In this document: in pieces, positions 8,101-16,037 of the stretch
Position numbering within the stretch: position 1 is the first letter of the stretch
Layout: each line of letters opens with the position of its first letter
Assembly (NCBI GenBank): GCA_018902795.1
Contig: JAHIQD010000011.1
Location: 62,001 to 126,000, forward strand
DNA from: Bacteroidota bacterium
GTDB taxonomy: Bacteria; Bacteroidota; Bacteroidia; Flavobacteriales; Weeksellaceae
Direction of reading: 5' to 3'
DNA: 64,000 bases
Notes under the pieces: generated by a model
What the model was told of the DNA's origin: nothing
Databases searched by the model: none
The model's input: only the letters and a program-made list of their open reading frames with translations
Made by a program: the position numbers and the translations under genes

Positions 8101-9045
8101 CCCCGTAAATGTAGTAATATAAGCACCAGAAGTTGCCATATAATTATCATAGCTCATCGTCATCCCCCCGAGATACAGATTGTTATATTCATCTATTTCT
8201 AATTTTTCAATAGTATCAGATCCATTTCCGCCATATAATGTTCCCCAAATTCTCGTTGGTACCGGATCGATAACCACCACTTTATCCGAAATATTTTTCT
8301 CAGATTTGAAACCAAAGATGCCATTTCCTAAATCCGTAAACTCAACACCAATCGTATTTTTGGAGTTTCCATTTTCCTCCCAAGAGTGGGGAATGTTTTC
8401 TTGCATTTCCCCAAAACGCAGATTCATAGATAACTTTCCATCTTTCAGTTTCGTTTTAGCGCCTTTAAATTTTAATTGAATATCCGAAATTTTTCCACCA
8501 GGATTAACGATGAAATTATATTCGATTGGTTTTGAAGAATCATCCGGTTTAAAGAAAACCAAGTCAATATTGCGGTATAAATTTTTATAGGTGATTTTTT
8601 GGAAGCGGTGAACTTTTTCAATTCCTTTCGGTCTGTTTGGGATGTTGTAATAATTATCATAATCCGCAGATTTACCTTCGGCAATAATTTCCGGATTTGT
8701 ATTGGCATCTATAAAATCAATATCTATCCGGTGATACTGATATTTATAATCGTATTCAGTTCGTTTTTTATCTTTCTCCAAAAGGTATTGTTTGTTCTTT
8801 TTAGAAACCTTTTTTAAAGTTTTTTTAACTTCATATACATCATAAGAAAATCCTTCTTTTTTAATTTGAACATTGAGTCCTTTGGATTGAAATAAATATT
8901 TAACGTTTGGATTTTTTTTTCCCTCCTGATCAATGATTTGACCCTTATTCTCGTAGAAAAAAGCATTGGAACTCGTTTGAATATTTTGACTGAAAAGTGA
9001 AGCGGAAAGCGAAAAGAAAAAGACGAGAAGTAGAGGTTTTTTCAT
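5182..9045 (-). CDS. Large T9SS type B surface protein (gliding-motility-associated C-terminal domain)
   Basis: 1287 residues from the ATG at 9045. An upstream in-frame TTG lies inside the promoter box, so it is not used. Seen in order: signal peptide (MKKPLLLVFFFSLSASLFSQ); an N-terminal module with ENKGQI and NVKYLF typical of the DUF7948 family (about residues 25-260); a run of SBBP-type repeats marked by WGTLYGGNGSDTIEKL and WGTFYGGNGS (about 265-660); an Ig/PKD-like segment with GGTTYSWTGPNGFSS; a HYR-like segment with TDVCMGNIVATT; several Ig-like segments repeating QTLNGCES or QTVNGCES; and a C-terminal NSFTPNADGINDTWKIDG to the end, the CHU_C type B sorting domain. It is probably a cell-surface adhesin exported by the type IX system. 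Ligand unknown. Confidence 0.9.
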   Translation of the reverse strand: MKKPLLLVFFFSLSASLFSQNIQTSSNAFFYENKGQIIDQEGKKNPNVKYLFQSKGLNVQIKKEGFSYDVYEVKKTLKKVSKKNKQYLLEKDKKRTEYDYKYQYHRIDIDFIDANTNPEIIAEGKSADYDNYYNIPNRPKGIEKVHRFQKITYKNLYRNIDLVFFKPDDSSKPIEYNFIVNPGGKISDIQLKFKGAKTKLKDGKLSMNLRFGEMQENIPHSWEENGNSKNTIGVEFTDLGNGIFGFKSEKNISDKVVVIDPVPTRIWGTLYGGNGSDTIEKLEIDEYNNLYLGGMTMSYDNYMATSGAYITTFTGTWDGYIAKFDENGNRIWGSYLDNTISYGSLDALDFDRDYLYILLKANDQQVLKVRKDGTYIWTHHITSDKSIYDILVKNGFFYIGGAIAQNSISKPYIEKFDLNGTFQKNYLIQNTVPGKFSYISNFSDDSSLDIYAIGQTESNGISTYNSLQNSLGGDRDLLLLHFDSDLNSKQVSYFGDARADLPIACKFENGIFKVFYKIWPIINNNYVGSVLKYNVNTNAIISNNQFLLPYNQDLTGYFDPIGNLLIGGSSYPNQPNIATSDAYQTSTGFSNKSIMMLYDNNENKVWGTFYGGNGSTGTAFIRRDSKNHIYMVGSATSNTSGMATPGAFQSINNSTDGYIAKFFDCTSVVTLLSSNSPVCLNSTINLSASGGTTYSWTGPNGFSSTQKNPTIPNATILNSGIYSCNISGTGGCDGTFTVEVKVEDKTAPIPNIAVLPTITGNCKTVITTIPTATDVCMGNIVATTANPLQYSLPGNYVITWKYDDGNGNISTQNQNITITSEPLPVANPAQSFCKIDNRKISDIQITGTSIKWYDAAGNPLNTNAVLTDGTKYYASQTLNGCESAKAEITITLNDPAAPTGSTQQDFCSAQNPTISNLRVNGQNVIWYDSAGAILTPSTPLTDGKTYYATQTVNGCESTSKLAVTVDVANGGIPANDYSTAFCNDTTANTKTVNLNNYKTDLVANPSAYIFEFFDAANQSVSNPATANLNIGANIFNIKISNALGCVVSVKLTLILNPKPDLNLPGTTEFCNGQSVDLDAGNGFSSYEWTKDGSPALVSSSQILNVTTAGTYTVKVKNSFGCENSASVNVTQSSLGTINGVQIINNNATVIMSNSGDFLYSLDNAVWQTSNTLNNLSNGNHTVYVKTSGGCVIGQMNFTIFNVPNSFTPNADGINDTWKIDGMENYPNSDIKVYDRNGKMVLSKITSGPFEWDGKFDSRALPTGSYWYIIKVSDGRILNGWLLIKNRN

Positions 9046-9060
9046 TAAATAAATTATGCC

Positions 9061-9068
9061 CAAATATA
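9061..9068 (-). promoter_or_regulatory. Promoter -7 box of the T9SS type B gene
   Basis: TATATTTG on the minus strand, 15 bases before the ATG at 9045; TTG at 9089-9091 gives 20-base spacing. It rules out the longer TTG-initiated frame. Confidence 0.6.
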
Positions 9069-9070
9069 GA

Positions 9071-9418
9071 TTATTCCTTTCTCACAAGCAATATCCAGTC
9101 TTCCTCAAGCAATTTATAGCCTATATCATAAACGAAACGGTATTCTGCACCGTTTTTATAAATTTTCAGGCTGGTAAAATATTCAAAATCGAAGCCTTCG
9201 GACGTGAGTTTATTGCGTGTGGTTTTCGCTTTGCCTTCGGTGAATTTCTGTTCGCTTAAGATGCGGTGGTTTTTGGGCAGTTTGTTGTTGATATTGCGCA
9301 TCAGGTTGGTGGAATCTTTGTTGTGTTTATTGTTGAACGCATTTCTGCAGCCGTCGTTACAGAATTTTTTATCGCTCCTTCCGATAATTTTATCGCCACA
9401 TTCCAGACAGTTTTCCAT
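9071..9418 (-). CDS. Small zinc-ribbon protein (DUF2116-like)
   Basis: 115 residues from the ATG at 9418. The N-terminus ENCLECGDKI followed by DKKFCNDGCRNAFNN gives a CxxC...CxxxC zinc-binding pattern like DUF2116 Zn ribbons. A basic helical stretch then precedes a C-terminal beta-rich part (YRFVYDIGYKLLEEDWILLVRKE). Function unknown; nucleic-acid or protein binding is plausible. A longer in-frame start at 9439 overlaps the promoter box and is rejected. It is convergent with nothing and runs divergently from the his leader promoter. Confidence 0.75.
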   Translation of the reverse strand: MENCLECGDKIIGRSDKKFCNDGCRNAFNNKHNKDSTNLMRNINNKLPKNHRILSEQKFTEGKAKTTRNKLTSEGFDFEYFTSLKIYKNGAEYRFVYDIGYKLLEEDWILLVRKE

Positions 9419-9436
9419 ACTTAATATTTTGATAAT

Positions 9437-9444
9437 CAAATATA
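9437..9444 (-). promoter_or_regulatory. Promoter -7 box of the zinc-ribbon gene
   Basis: TATATTTG on the minus strand, 18 bases before the ATG at 9418. Confidence 0.55.
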
Positions 9445-9525
9445 AAGAATTATCCGTTTACAAACGGCTCTGAATTTTTTCAGCAAAAAAAATATTTTTT
9501 TATCGCGTAAATAAAAAATAGTTTA

Positions 9526-9533
9526 TACATTTG
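9526..9533 (+). promoter_or_regulatory. Promoter -7 box of the histidine operon
   Basis: TACATTTG fits TAnnTTTG. Transcription would start near 9540, just before the leader peptide ATG at 9553. The -33 region is a T run without a clear TTG. Confidence 0.6.
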
Positions 9534-9552
9534 TTCTCACAAAACAAACATA

Positions 9553-9606
9553 ATGTTCAATCAGTTACACCATCATCATTTTCATACTTGCACTCACGCG
9601 AGCTGA
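9553..9606 (+). CDS. hisL: Histidine operon leader peptide
   Basis: A 17-codon frame, MFNQLHHHHFHTCTHAS, with six His codons (four in a row, then at positions 11 and 15), ending at TGA 9604-9606. It lies between a promoter box (9526-9533) and a strong intrinsic terminator (9636-9674), 116 bases before hisG. This is the layout of a ribosome-mediated attenuator: scarcity of charged tRNA-His stalls ribosomes on the His run and prevents the downstream terminator from forming. The His codon run directly upstream of a complete his operon makes chance very unlikely. It is too short for routine gene callers. Confidence 0.9.
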   Translation: MFNQLHHHHFHTCTHAS

Positions 9607-9635
9607 TTATGATATGTTGTAAATCACCAATATTT

Positions 9636-9674
9636 AATCCCGCCTGAGTAAATCAGTCGGGATTTTTCTTTTTT
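9636..9674 (+). terminator. Attenuator terminator of the his operon
   Basis: AATCCCG-c-CTGA, loop GTAAA, TCAG-t-CGGGATT, then a T-rich run. It lies between leader peptide and hisG. A competing segment CTGATT at 9603-9608, overlapping the leader stop codon, is complementary to AATCAG at 9651-9656 and could act as antiterminator, though that pairing is short. Confidence 0.88.
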
Positions 9675-9722
9675 CAATTATTTTCCGCACTTCGATTTAC
9701 TCATGCATTTAGAAATAAAATT

Positions 9723-10580
9723 ATGAGTAAACTTAAAATAGCCCTACAGAAAAGCGGCCGGCTCAGCGAAAAATCGGTAGCGCTTCTAGAAGAATGTGGC
9801 CTTAAATTTCCCAACGGTGGCGGAAAACTCATCACCGAATCCAGTAATTTTCCGGTAGAAATACTATTTCTCCGGGATGATGATATTCCGCAGTATGTGG
9901 AACAGAATGTCGCCCACATCGGCATCATTGGCGAAAACGTTTTTCTTGAAAGCCAAAAATCCATCAGCATCATCGAAAAGCTGAACTTCTCAGGATGCCG
10001 ATTAAGTTTAGCCGTTCCTAAAGAAACAGATTATGAAGGACTTAATTTCTTCAACAACAAAAAAATAGCAACCTCCTATCCGAATATTCTTGGGAAATAT
10101 TTAAGAGAAAATAACATTAGTGCAACAGTAGAAGTGATTTCCGGAAGTGTCGAAATTGCACCCGGAATTGGTTTGGCTGATGGGATTTGTGATATCGTGA
10201 GCAGCGGTTCCACTTTACTTTCCAACGGACTGAAAGAAGTGGTAACTGTTTTTAAAAGTCAGGCGGTTTTGGTCGCAAACCAGAATCTGGATTCAGAAAT
10301 GCAGCAGATTTTAAACAAACTGCTTTTCCGCATCCGTTCCGTTCAAAAAGCAAAGGAAAATAAATACATCCTTCTCAATTCGCCCAACGACCAACTCGAA
10401 AAAATCATCCAGATCCTTCCCGGAATGAACAGTCCTACGATTCTTCCGTTGGCAAAAGAAGGATGGAGCAGCCTGCATTCGGTCATCGGTGAAGAGAAGT
10501 TCTGGGATATCATCGACGAACTCAAAGAAGCCGGAGCCGAAGGAATTCTAGTAGTCCCAATTGAAAAAATGATTCTTTAA
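9723..10580 (+). CDS. hisG: ATP phosphoribosyltransferase, long form
   Basis: First enzyme of histidine biosynthesis: condenses ATP with PRPP to phosphoribosyl-ATP. 285 residues, the long HisG form, with a catalytic part (residues 1-210) and a C-terminal PII-like regulatory domain (about 210-285) that binds histidine for feedback inhibition, so HisZ is not needed. Seen: KIALQKSGRLSE at the N-terminus and the PRPP-binding GLADGICDIVSSGSTL near residues 155-170. First gene of the operon, 49 bases after the attenuator. Confidence 0.96.
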   Translation: MSKLKIALQKSGRLSEKSVALLEECGLKFPNGGGKLITESSNFPVEILFLRDDDIPQYVEQNVAHIGIIGENVFLESQKSISIIEKLNFSGCRLSLAVPKETDYEGLNFFNNKKIATSYPNILGKYLRENNISATVEVISGSVEIAPGIGLADGICDIVSSGSTLLSNGLKEVVTVFKSQAVLVANQNLDSEMQQILNKLLFRIRSVQKAKENKYILLNSPNDQLEKIIQILPGMNSPTILPLAKEGWSSLHSVIGEEKFWDIIDELKEAGAEGILVVPIEKMIL

Positions 10581-10599
10581 AATGTGTAAATTTAATCCA

Positions 10600-11892
10600 A
10601 TGAAAACCATCATTAATCCACCATACGCCGACTGGGCTAAATACTGTGAACGGCCTGCTTTTCCTGCTGAAGACCTGGAGGAAAAAGTCGCGGCTGTTTT
10701 AGAGGAAGTTCGTTTGGAAGGCGATATTGCGTTAAAAAGACTGACTTCAGTTTTCGATAAAGTAAATGTGGAAAATATAAAAATTTCCGTGGCAGAAATT
10801 GAAAAAGCCAATTCACAAGTTTCTGAAGAACTAAAACAAGCGATTGCTGTTGCAGCTATCAATATCCGTACTTTTCACACGGCTCAGCAAATGACGGAAC
10901 AGCCCGTGGAAACCATGCCCGGAATTAAATGCTGGAGAAAAAGTGTCGCCATTGAAAATGTAGGTTTGTATATTCCCGGTGGTTCTGCACCGTTGTTTTC
11001 AACGATTTTAATGTTGGGAATTCCCGCTTTAATTGCAGGATGCAGACAGATTGTGTTGTGCACGCCTCCAGACAAAGACGGAAACATTAATCCTGCCGTA
11101 TTATATACCGCATCATTTTTAGGGATTACCGAAATCTTCAAAGTGGGTGGCGCCCAAGCCATTGCGGCATTGGCGTACGGAACGGAAACAATTCCCAAAG
11201 CCGACAAAATTTTCGGGCCGGGAAACCAGTATGTCACCAAAGCAAAAGAACTTGTTCAGAAAAACGGAATTGCCATTGATCTTCCGGCCGGACCAAGTGA
11301 AGTTTTGGTCATTGCAGATTCCAGTGCTGATGCTGAGTTTGTTGCTTCAGACTTGCTTTCTCAGGCGGAACACGGGCCGGACAGTCAGGTTGTCTTGCTT
11401 TCGGATTCTGCTGAGTTCGTAGAGAACGTTAAAGTCGCTTTGAATGAGCAACTCTACTTTTTACCCAGAGCATCCGTCGCGGAAAAAGCGCTTGAAAACA
11501 GTTTTACGGTCGTGTTAAATTCCATCCGTGAATGTATTGATTTCAGCAATGTTTATGCTCCGGAACATTTAATTCTTGCTGTTGAAAAATCGGAAGAATA
11601 TGCTGACAAAATTCAGAATGCAGGTTCGGTGTTCCTCGGGAATTATTCCTGCGAAAGCGCAGGTGATTACGCAAGCGGAACCAATCACACGTTGCCGACC
11701 AACGGCTATGCCAGAAGCTACAGCGGTGTTTCTCTCGACAGTTTCGTGAAGAAAATCACCTTTCAGAACATCAGCAGAGAAGGCATTCAAAATATAGGCA
11801 GAACCATAGAAGTGATGGCGGAGGCTGAACAGCTTGTAGCACACAAAAATGCCGTTTCCATAAGACTCAAAAAAATACAGGATGAAAAGTAA
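10600..11892 (+). CDS. hisD: Histidinol dehydrogenase
   Basis: Zinc enzyme that oxidises histidinol to histidine with two NAD+, the last step. About 430 residues from the ATG at 10600; an in-frame ATG at 10582 adds only six residues and cannot be excluded. Seen: GGSAPLFSTILMLGIPA, the NAD-site KIFGPGNQYVTKAK, the DLPAGPSEVLVIAD signature, zinc-ligand region QAEHGPDSQ, and catalytic YAPEHL near the C-terminal third. It follows hisG by only a few bases and overlaps hisC by 11. Confidence 0.96.
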   Translation: MKTIINPPYADWAKYCERPAFPAEDLEEKVAAVLEEVRLEGDIALKRLTSVFDKVNVENIKISVAEIEKANSQVSEELKQAIAVAAINIRTFHTAQQMTEQPVETMPGIKCWRKSVAIENVGLYIPGGSAPLFSTILMLGIPALIAGCRQIVLCTPPDKDGNINPAVLYTASFLGITEIFKVGGAQAIAALAYGTETIPKADKIFGPGNQYVTKAKELVQKNGIAIDLPAGPSEVLVIADSSADAEFVASDLLSQAEHGPDSQVVLLSDSAEFVENVKVALNEQLYFLPRASVAEKALENSFTVVLNSIRECIDFSNVYAPEHLILAVEKSEEYADKIQNAGSVFLGNYSCESAGDYASGTNHTLPTNGYARSYSGVSLDSFVKKITFQNISREGIQNIGRTIEVMAEAEQLVAHKNAVSIRLKKIQDEK

Positions 11893-12919
11893 GATTAAAG
11901 AGCTCGTAAGAAAAAACATTCAGGCTTTGGCTCCATATTCCAGTGCTAGAGATGAGTATTCCGGTAAGGAAGGGATCTGTCTGGATGCCAACGAAAACCC
12001 TTTCGGGATCTATAACCGTTACCCCGATCCGTATCAGCCGGCATTAAAAGCAAAACTGGCCCAACTGAAAAACACTTCTCCTACGCAGATATTCATCGGA
12101 AACGGAAGTGATGAAGCCATTGATCTGGCGTTCCGGATTTTCTGTGAACCGGGCCAGGATAAAGCGTTAACCTTTGTTCCAACTTACGGGATGTATGAAG
12201 TTTCGGCGAATATCAATGATGTTGAACTCATTAAACTTCCTTTGAATGAGGAATTCCAAATTGACAGAAATAGCCTTCAGTCTTATTTTTCAGATGAAAA
12301 CCTGAAACTTATTTTTATCTGTTCGCCCAATAATCCCACGGGAAATTTATTGCGTACTGAAGATATTGAATTCATCCTTGATAATTTCAACGGGATGGTC
12401 ATCATTGACGAAGCGTATATTGATTTTTGTGATCAGGCTTCTTTTATTGAGAAAATTGAAAGGTATCCTAATTTAATTGTCATCCAAACCTTAAGCAAAG
12501 CGTGGGGACTGGCCGGAATCCGTCTGGGAATTGGCTATATGGATGAGGAGGTTCTGTCCTATTACAACCGCGTAAAAGCGCCTTACAACATCAGCACGGT
12601 CAATCAGCAGACGGCACTGGATGCTTTGAGTAATGAGGCCGATTATCAGCAGAAAATAAAAGATATTTTAGACGAAAAAGAGCAGTTGATCCTAAATCTT
12701 TCAGGTTTGAAAGGTATCAGAAAAATATATCCTTCAGATGCTAATTTTCTTTTGGTTGAAGTAGATCAGGCAGATGAACTGTATGAAAAACTCATTAACA
12801 GAAAAATTATCGTGAGAAACAGAAACTCTGTGATTAAAAACTGTGTGAGGATTTCCGTGGGAACGCCTGAGGAAAATGAACAATTATTAAATGCATTAAA
12901 AGAATTCAGCAATGACTAA
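11882..12919 (+). CDS. hisC: Histidinol-phosphate aminotransferase
   Basis: PLP enzyme that converts imidazole-acetol phosphate and glutamate to histidinol phosphate. 345 residues, normal length. Seen: LDANENPFG near residue 34, CSPNNPTGN near 148, IIDEAYIDF near 174 and the PLP Schiff-base lysine in TLSKAWGLAG (Lys206). Fold type I class II aminotransferase. The start overlaps the hisD end and the end overlaps hisB by 8 bases, consistent with translational coupling. Confidence 0.96.
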   Translation: MKSKIKELVRKNIQALAPYSSARDEYSGKEGICLDANENPFGIYNRYPDPYQPALKAKLAQLKNTSPTQIFIGNGSDEAIDLAFRIFCEPGQDKALTFVPTYGMYEVSANINDVELIKLPLNEEFQIDRNSLQSYFSDENLKLIFICSPNNPTGNLLRTEDIEFILDNFNGMVIIDEAYIDFCDQASFIEKIERYPNLIVIQTLSKAWGLAGIRLGIGYMDEEVLSYYNRVKAPYNISTVNQQTALDALSNEADYQQKIKDILDEKEQLILNLSGLKGIRKIYPSDANFLLVEVDQADELYEKLINRKIIVRNRNSVIKNCVRISVGTPEENEQLLNALKEFSND

Positions 12920-14003
12920 AAAAGTTTTATTTATAGACCGCGACGGAACCATTATCCGTGAACCTGAAGACTTTCAGATCGACAGTTTCGAAAAGTTGGA
13001 ATTTTTGCCATACGCAATCAGCAGCCTTTCCAGGATTGCCAAAGAACTGAACTATGAACTTGTGATGGTAAGCAATCAGGATGGTTTGGGGACAGATTCT
13101 TTCCCCGAAGATACATTTTGGCCGGTGCAGAATTTCATCATCAGTACTTTAAAAAATGAAGGTGTTCAGTTTAGTGATATTCTTATTGATTCTTCATTTG
13201 AATCTGAAAATAAACCCACCAGAAAACCAAGAACCGGAATGCTCAGCAAATACATCTACGGAAACTACGATCTCGAAAATTCCTATGTGATTGGTGACCG
13301 TAAAACTGATATTCAGCTCGCAGAAAATTTAGGAACAAAATCCATACTCATCAGTAAAGCTGAACATACAGATGCAACTTTGGTCACCAATGATTGGAAT
13401 AAAATTTACCAATACTTAAAATCAGTCCCAAGAATCGGAAAGGTTAAAAGAGAAACCCTGGAAACGTCCATCAATATTGAAGTGAATCTCGATGGAAGCG
13501 GGGTTTCTGACATCAGTACCGGTTTGCCATTCTTTGATCACATGCTTCAGCAGATTTCCAGACACGGCAATCTTGATCTGAATGTTCAGGTAAAAGGCGA
13601 TCTCGAAATTGATGAGCACCACACGGTTGAAGATACCGCCATCGCTTTGGGCGACGCTTTTCTTCAGGCACTTGAGAACAAGAAGGGGATTTCACGTTAC
13701 GGTTTTTTACTGCCGATGGACGACTGTCTGGCGCAGGTGGCTGTGGACTTCGGCGGGAGACCGTGGTTGGTTTGGGAAGCTGAATTTAAGAGAGAAAAGG
13801 TAGGAGATGTTCCCACCGAGCTGTTTTTCCATTTCTTTAAATCGTTCAGCGATCAGGCAAGATGCAATCTGAACATCAAAGCTGAAGGCGAAAACGAACA
13901 CCACAAGATTGAAGCGATTTTCAAAGCGTTCGCAAAAGCAGTGAAAATGGCGGTGAGCAAAACCGATAACTATAACATCCCAAGCACCAAAGGAATATTA
14001 TGA
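12912..14003 (+). CDS. hisB: Bifunctional histidinol-phosphatase / imidazoleglycerol-phosphate dehydratase
   Basis: 363 residues: two enzymes fused. Residues 1-165 form a HAD-type histidinol-phosphatase with catalytic FIDRDGT (Asp9, Asp11) and a C-terminal IGDRKTDIQLAENLG motif. Residues 170-363 form imidazoleglycerol-phosphate dehydratase, with FFDHMLQQISRHG and the metal-binding DEHHTVEDTAIALG plus a second His pair in ENEHHKIEA. It supplies steps 6 and 8 of the pathway. Same fusion as in enterobacteria. Overlaps hisC and, by ATGA, hisH. Confidence 0.96.
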   Translation: MTKKVLFIDRDGTIIREPEDFQIDSFEKLEFLPYAISSLSRIAKELNYELVMVSNQDGLGTDSFPEDTFWPVQNFIISTLKNEGVQFSDILIDSSFESENKPTRKPRTGMLSKYIYGNYDLENSYVIGDRKTDIQLAENLGTKSILISKAEHTDATLVTNDWNKIYQYLKSVPRIGKVKRETLETSINIEVNLDGSGVSDISTGLPFFDHMLQQISRHGNLDLNVQVKGDLEIDEHHTVEDTAIALGDAFLQALENKKGISRYGFLLPMDDCLAQVAVDFGGRPWLVWEAEFKREKVGDVPTELFFHFFKSFSDQARCNLNIKAEGENEHHKIEAIFKAFAKAVKMAVSKTDNYNIPSTKGIL

Positions 14004-14578
14004 TCGCAATATTGAAATACAATGCAGGCAACGCGCTTTCCGTCGAGAATGCGGTACAGCGACTGGGATTCGAAACGGTGATTACGGATGATGTCGCTTT
14101 GCTTCAGTCTGCCGAAAAAGTGATTCTTCCCGGTGTGGGAGAAGCCGGTTCTGCCATGAATTTTCTAAAGGAAAAAGGGCTGGATGAGGTGATTAAATCC
14201 CTTAAACAACCTGTTCTCGGAATCTGTCTCGGGATGCAGCTGCTTTGCGAATCGTCTGAAGAAGGAAATACTCAAACGTTAGGGATCTTTAAAACCAAAG
14301 TGTTGAAATTTCCGCCTGAAGATCTTGTTCCTCACACCGGCTGGAATAATTTCACCTCCGTAAAAGGGAAACTTTTTGAAAACGTGCAGCCCGAGGAAAA
14401 CTGTTATTTCGTTCACGGTTATTATGCAGAAATCAGTGAGGAAACCGTGGCGGTGACTGATTATATCCTGCCTTTCTCCGCAGCTTTACAGAAAGATAAT
14501 TTCTATGCCACCCAGTTTCACCCGGAAAAATCTGCCCCAACAGGAATACAGATTTTAAAAAACTTTTTAAACTTATGA
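14000..14578 (+). CDS. hisH: Imidazole glycerol phosphate synthase, glutaminase subunit
   Basis: Class I glutamine amidotransferase that feeds ammonia to HisF. 192 residues. The catalytic triad is visible: Cys76 in LGICLGMQLLCE and His174/Glu176 in QFHPEKS. The oxyanion region PGVGEAGSAM is present near residue 44. The ATG overlaps the hisB stop (ATGA) and the stop overlaps hisA in the same way. Confidence 0.96.
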   Translation: MIAILKYNAGNALSVENAVQRLGFETVITDDVALLQSAEKVILPGVGEAGSAMNFLKEKGLDEVIKSLKQPVLGICLGMQLLCESSEEGNTQTLGIFKTKVLKFPPEDLVPHTGWNNFTSVKGKLFENVQPEENCYFVHGYYAEISEETVAVTDYILPFSAALQKDNFYATQFHPEKSAPTGIQILKNFLNL

Positions 14579-15288
14579 GAATAATCCCGGCCATCGACAT
14601 TATAGGGGGAAAATGTGTACGACTCACCAAAGGTGATTATTCCACCCGGAAAATTTACAGCGAAAATCCTCTGGATATGGCTAAGACATTTGAAGATGCA
14701 GGCATCCAATATCTGCATGTTGTGGATTTGGACGGTGCAAAAGCCAAACAGATTGTCAATTATAAAACGCTGGAACTGTTGGCTTCCCAAACCAATTTGA
14801 ATATTGATTTCGGTGGCGGAATTAAATCAGAAAACGATATTAAAACCGCTTTCGAATGTGGGGCAAAGCAGATTACCGTAGGAAGTATTGCCGCCCAAAA
14901 TCCAGACTTGATGTTAGAATGGATGATGAAATACGGCGCAGAGAAGATCATTTTGGGGGCAGACTGCAGGAACAGGATGATTGCCACCAACGGCTGGCTC
15001 GAAAGCAGTACTCTCGATGTGATTTCTTTTATTAAAGACTACCAAAATAAAGGCGCAAAGTATGGAATTGTAACCGATATCGATAAAGACGGAATGCTTT
15101 CAGGACCGGCTTTCGAACTGTATGAAGAAATCCTTAATGAGACTGAAATCAACCTTATTGCCAGTGGTGGAATCACGACGATAGAAGATGTTCAGAAATT
15201 GAAAACGCTGGGCTGCGAAGGTGCAATTATCGGCAAAGCCATTTATGAAGGCACCATCAACCTTAAAGAATTAACAGAACTATGCTGA
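14575..15288 (+). CDS. hisA: ProFAR isomerase (phosphoribosylformimino-AICAR isomerase)
   Basis: A (beta-alpha)8 barrel Amadori isomerase, 237 residues. Seen: MRIIPAIDIIGGKCVRLTKG with the catalytic Asp of AIDI near residue 8, LHVVDLDGAK near residue 46, phosphate-binding DFGGGIKS and, in the second half, VTDIDKDGMLSGP with the second catalytic Asp and ASGGITTIEDV. It acts between HisIE and HisF/HisH. Overlaps hisH (ATGA) and hisF (7 bases). Confidence 0.96.
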   Translation: MRIIPAIDIIGGKCVRLTKGDYSTRKIYSENPLDMAKTFEDAGIQYLHVVDLDGAKAKQIVNYKTLELLASQTNLNIDFGGGIKSENDIKTAFECGAKQITVGSIAAQNPDLMLEWMMKYGAEKIILGADCRNRMIATNGWLESSTLDVISFIKDYQNKGAKYGIVTDIDKDGMLSGPAFELYEEILNETEINLIASGGITTIEDVQKLKTLGCEGAIIGKAIYEGTINLKELTELC

Positions 15289-16037
15289 AGAAAAGAATTA
15301 TCCCGTGTTTAGACATTAAAAACGGAAGAACGGTAAAGGGAATCAATTTTGAGGACCTTACCGATGCCGGTGATCCGGTGGAACTGGCCAAAAGATATGT
15401 GGAAGAAGGCGCGGACGAACTTGTATTTCTCGACATTACCGCAACCCTTGAAAACCGGAAAACGCTGACAAATCTTGTCACCCGCATCGCATCGGAAATC
15501 AATATTCCGTTTACCGTGGGTGGCGGCATCAATACACTGGAAGATGCGAAAATGATTATCGATTCAGGAGCGGATAAAATAAGCCTCAATTCTGCGGCGA
15601 TTCTCCGTCCGGAACTGATTTCTGAGATTGCTCTTGCTTTTGGAAACCAATGTGTCGTTCTGGCAATTGATACCAAATTCATCAATAATGAATGGATCGT
15701 TTTCCGCAGCGGCGGAACCATCGTTACGGATTTAAAAGCCACCGAATGGGCCAAGAAAGGGGCAGAATTGGGCGCTGGAGAAATCCTCCTGACTTCCATG
15801 AATAACGACGGAACAAAGAACGGTTTTGCCCTCGATATCAGCAAAGCGGTTTCTGAAGCCGTTACCATTCCGGTGATTGCCTCGGGAGGAGCAGGAACAA
15901 TGGAGCATTTCGCTGAGGTTTTTCACCAAACGAAGGTCACCGCCGCTTTGGCAGCAAGTGTTTTTCATTTCGGGCAGATCCCGATTCCTGAACTTAAAAA
16001 GTATTTAAAAACCCAAAATATCCCCGTGCGACTATGA
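15282..16037 (+). CDS. hisF: Imidazole glycerol phosphate synthase, cyclase subunit
   Basis: Barrel partner of HisH; makes imidazole glycerol phosphate and AICAR. 251 residues. Seen: RIIPCLDIKNGRTVKG with the catalytic Asp near residue 11, VFLDITAT, phosphate-binding FTVGGGINTLEDA, LTSMNNDGTKNGFA with the second catalytic Asp (Asp130-type) and IPVIASGGAGTMEHF. Overlaps hisA and hisIE. Confidence 0.96.
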   Translation: MLKKRIIPCLDIKNGRTVKGINFEDLTDAGDPVELAKRYVEEGADELVFLDITATLENRKTLTNLVTRIASEINIPFTVGGGINTLEDAKMIIDSGADKISLNSAAILRPELISEIALAFGNQCVVLAIDTKFINNEWIVFRSGGTIVTDLKATEWAKKGAELGAGEILLTSMNNDGTKNGFALDISKAVSEAVTIPVIASGGAGTMEHFAEVFHQTKVTAALAASVFHFGQIPIPELKKYLKTQNIPVRL

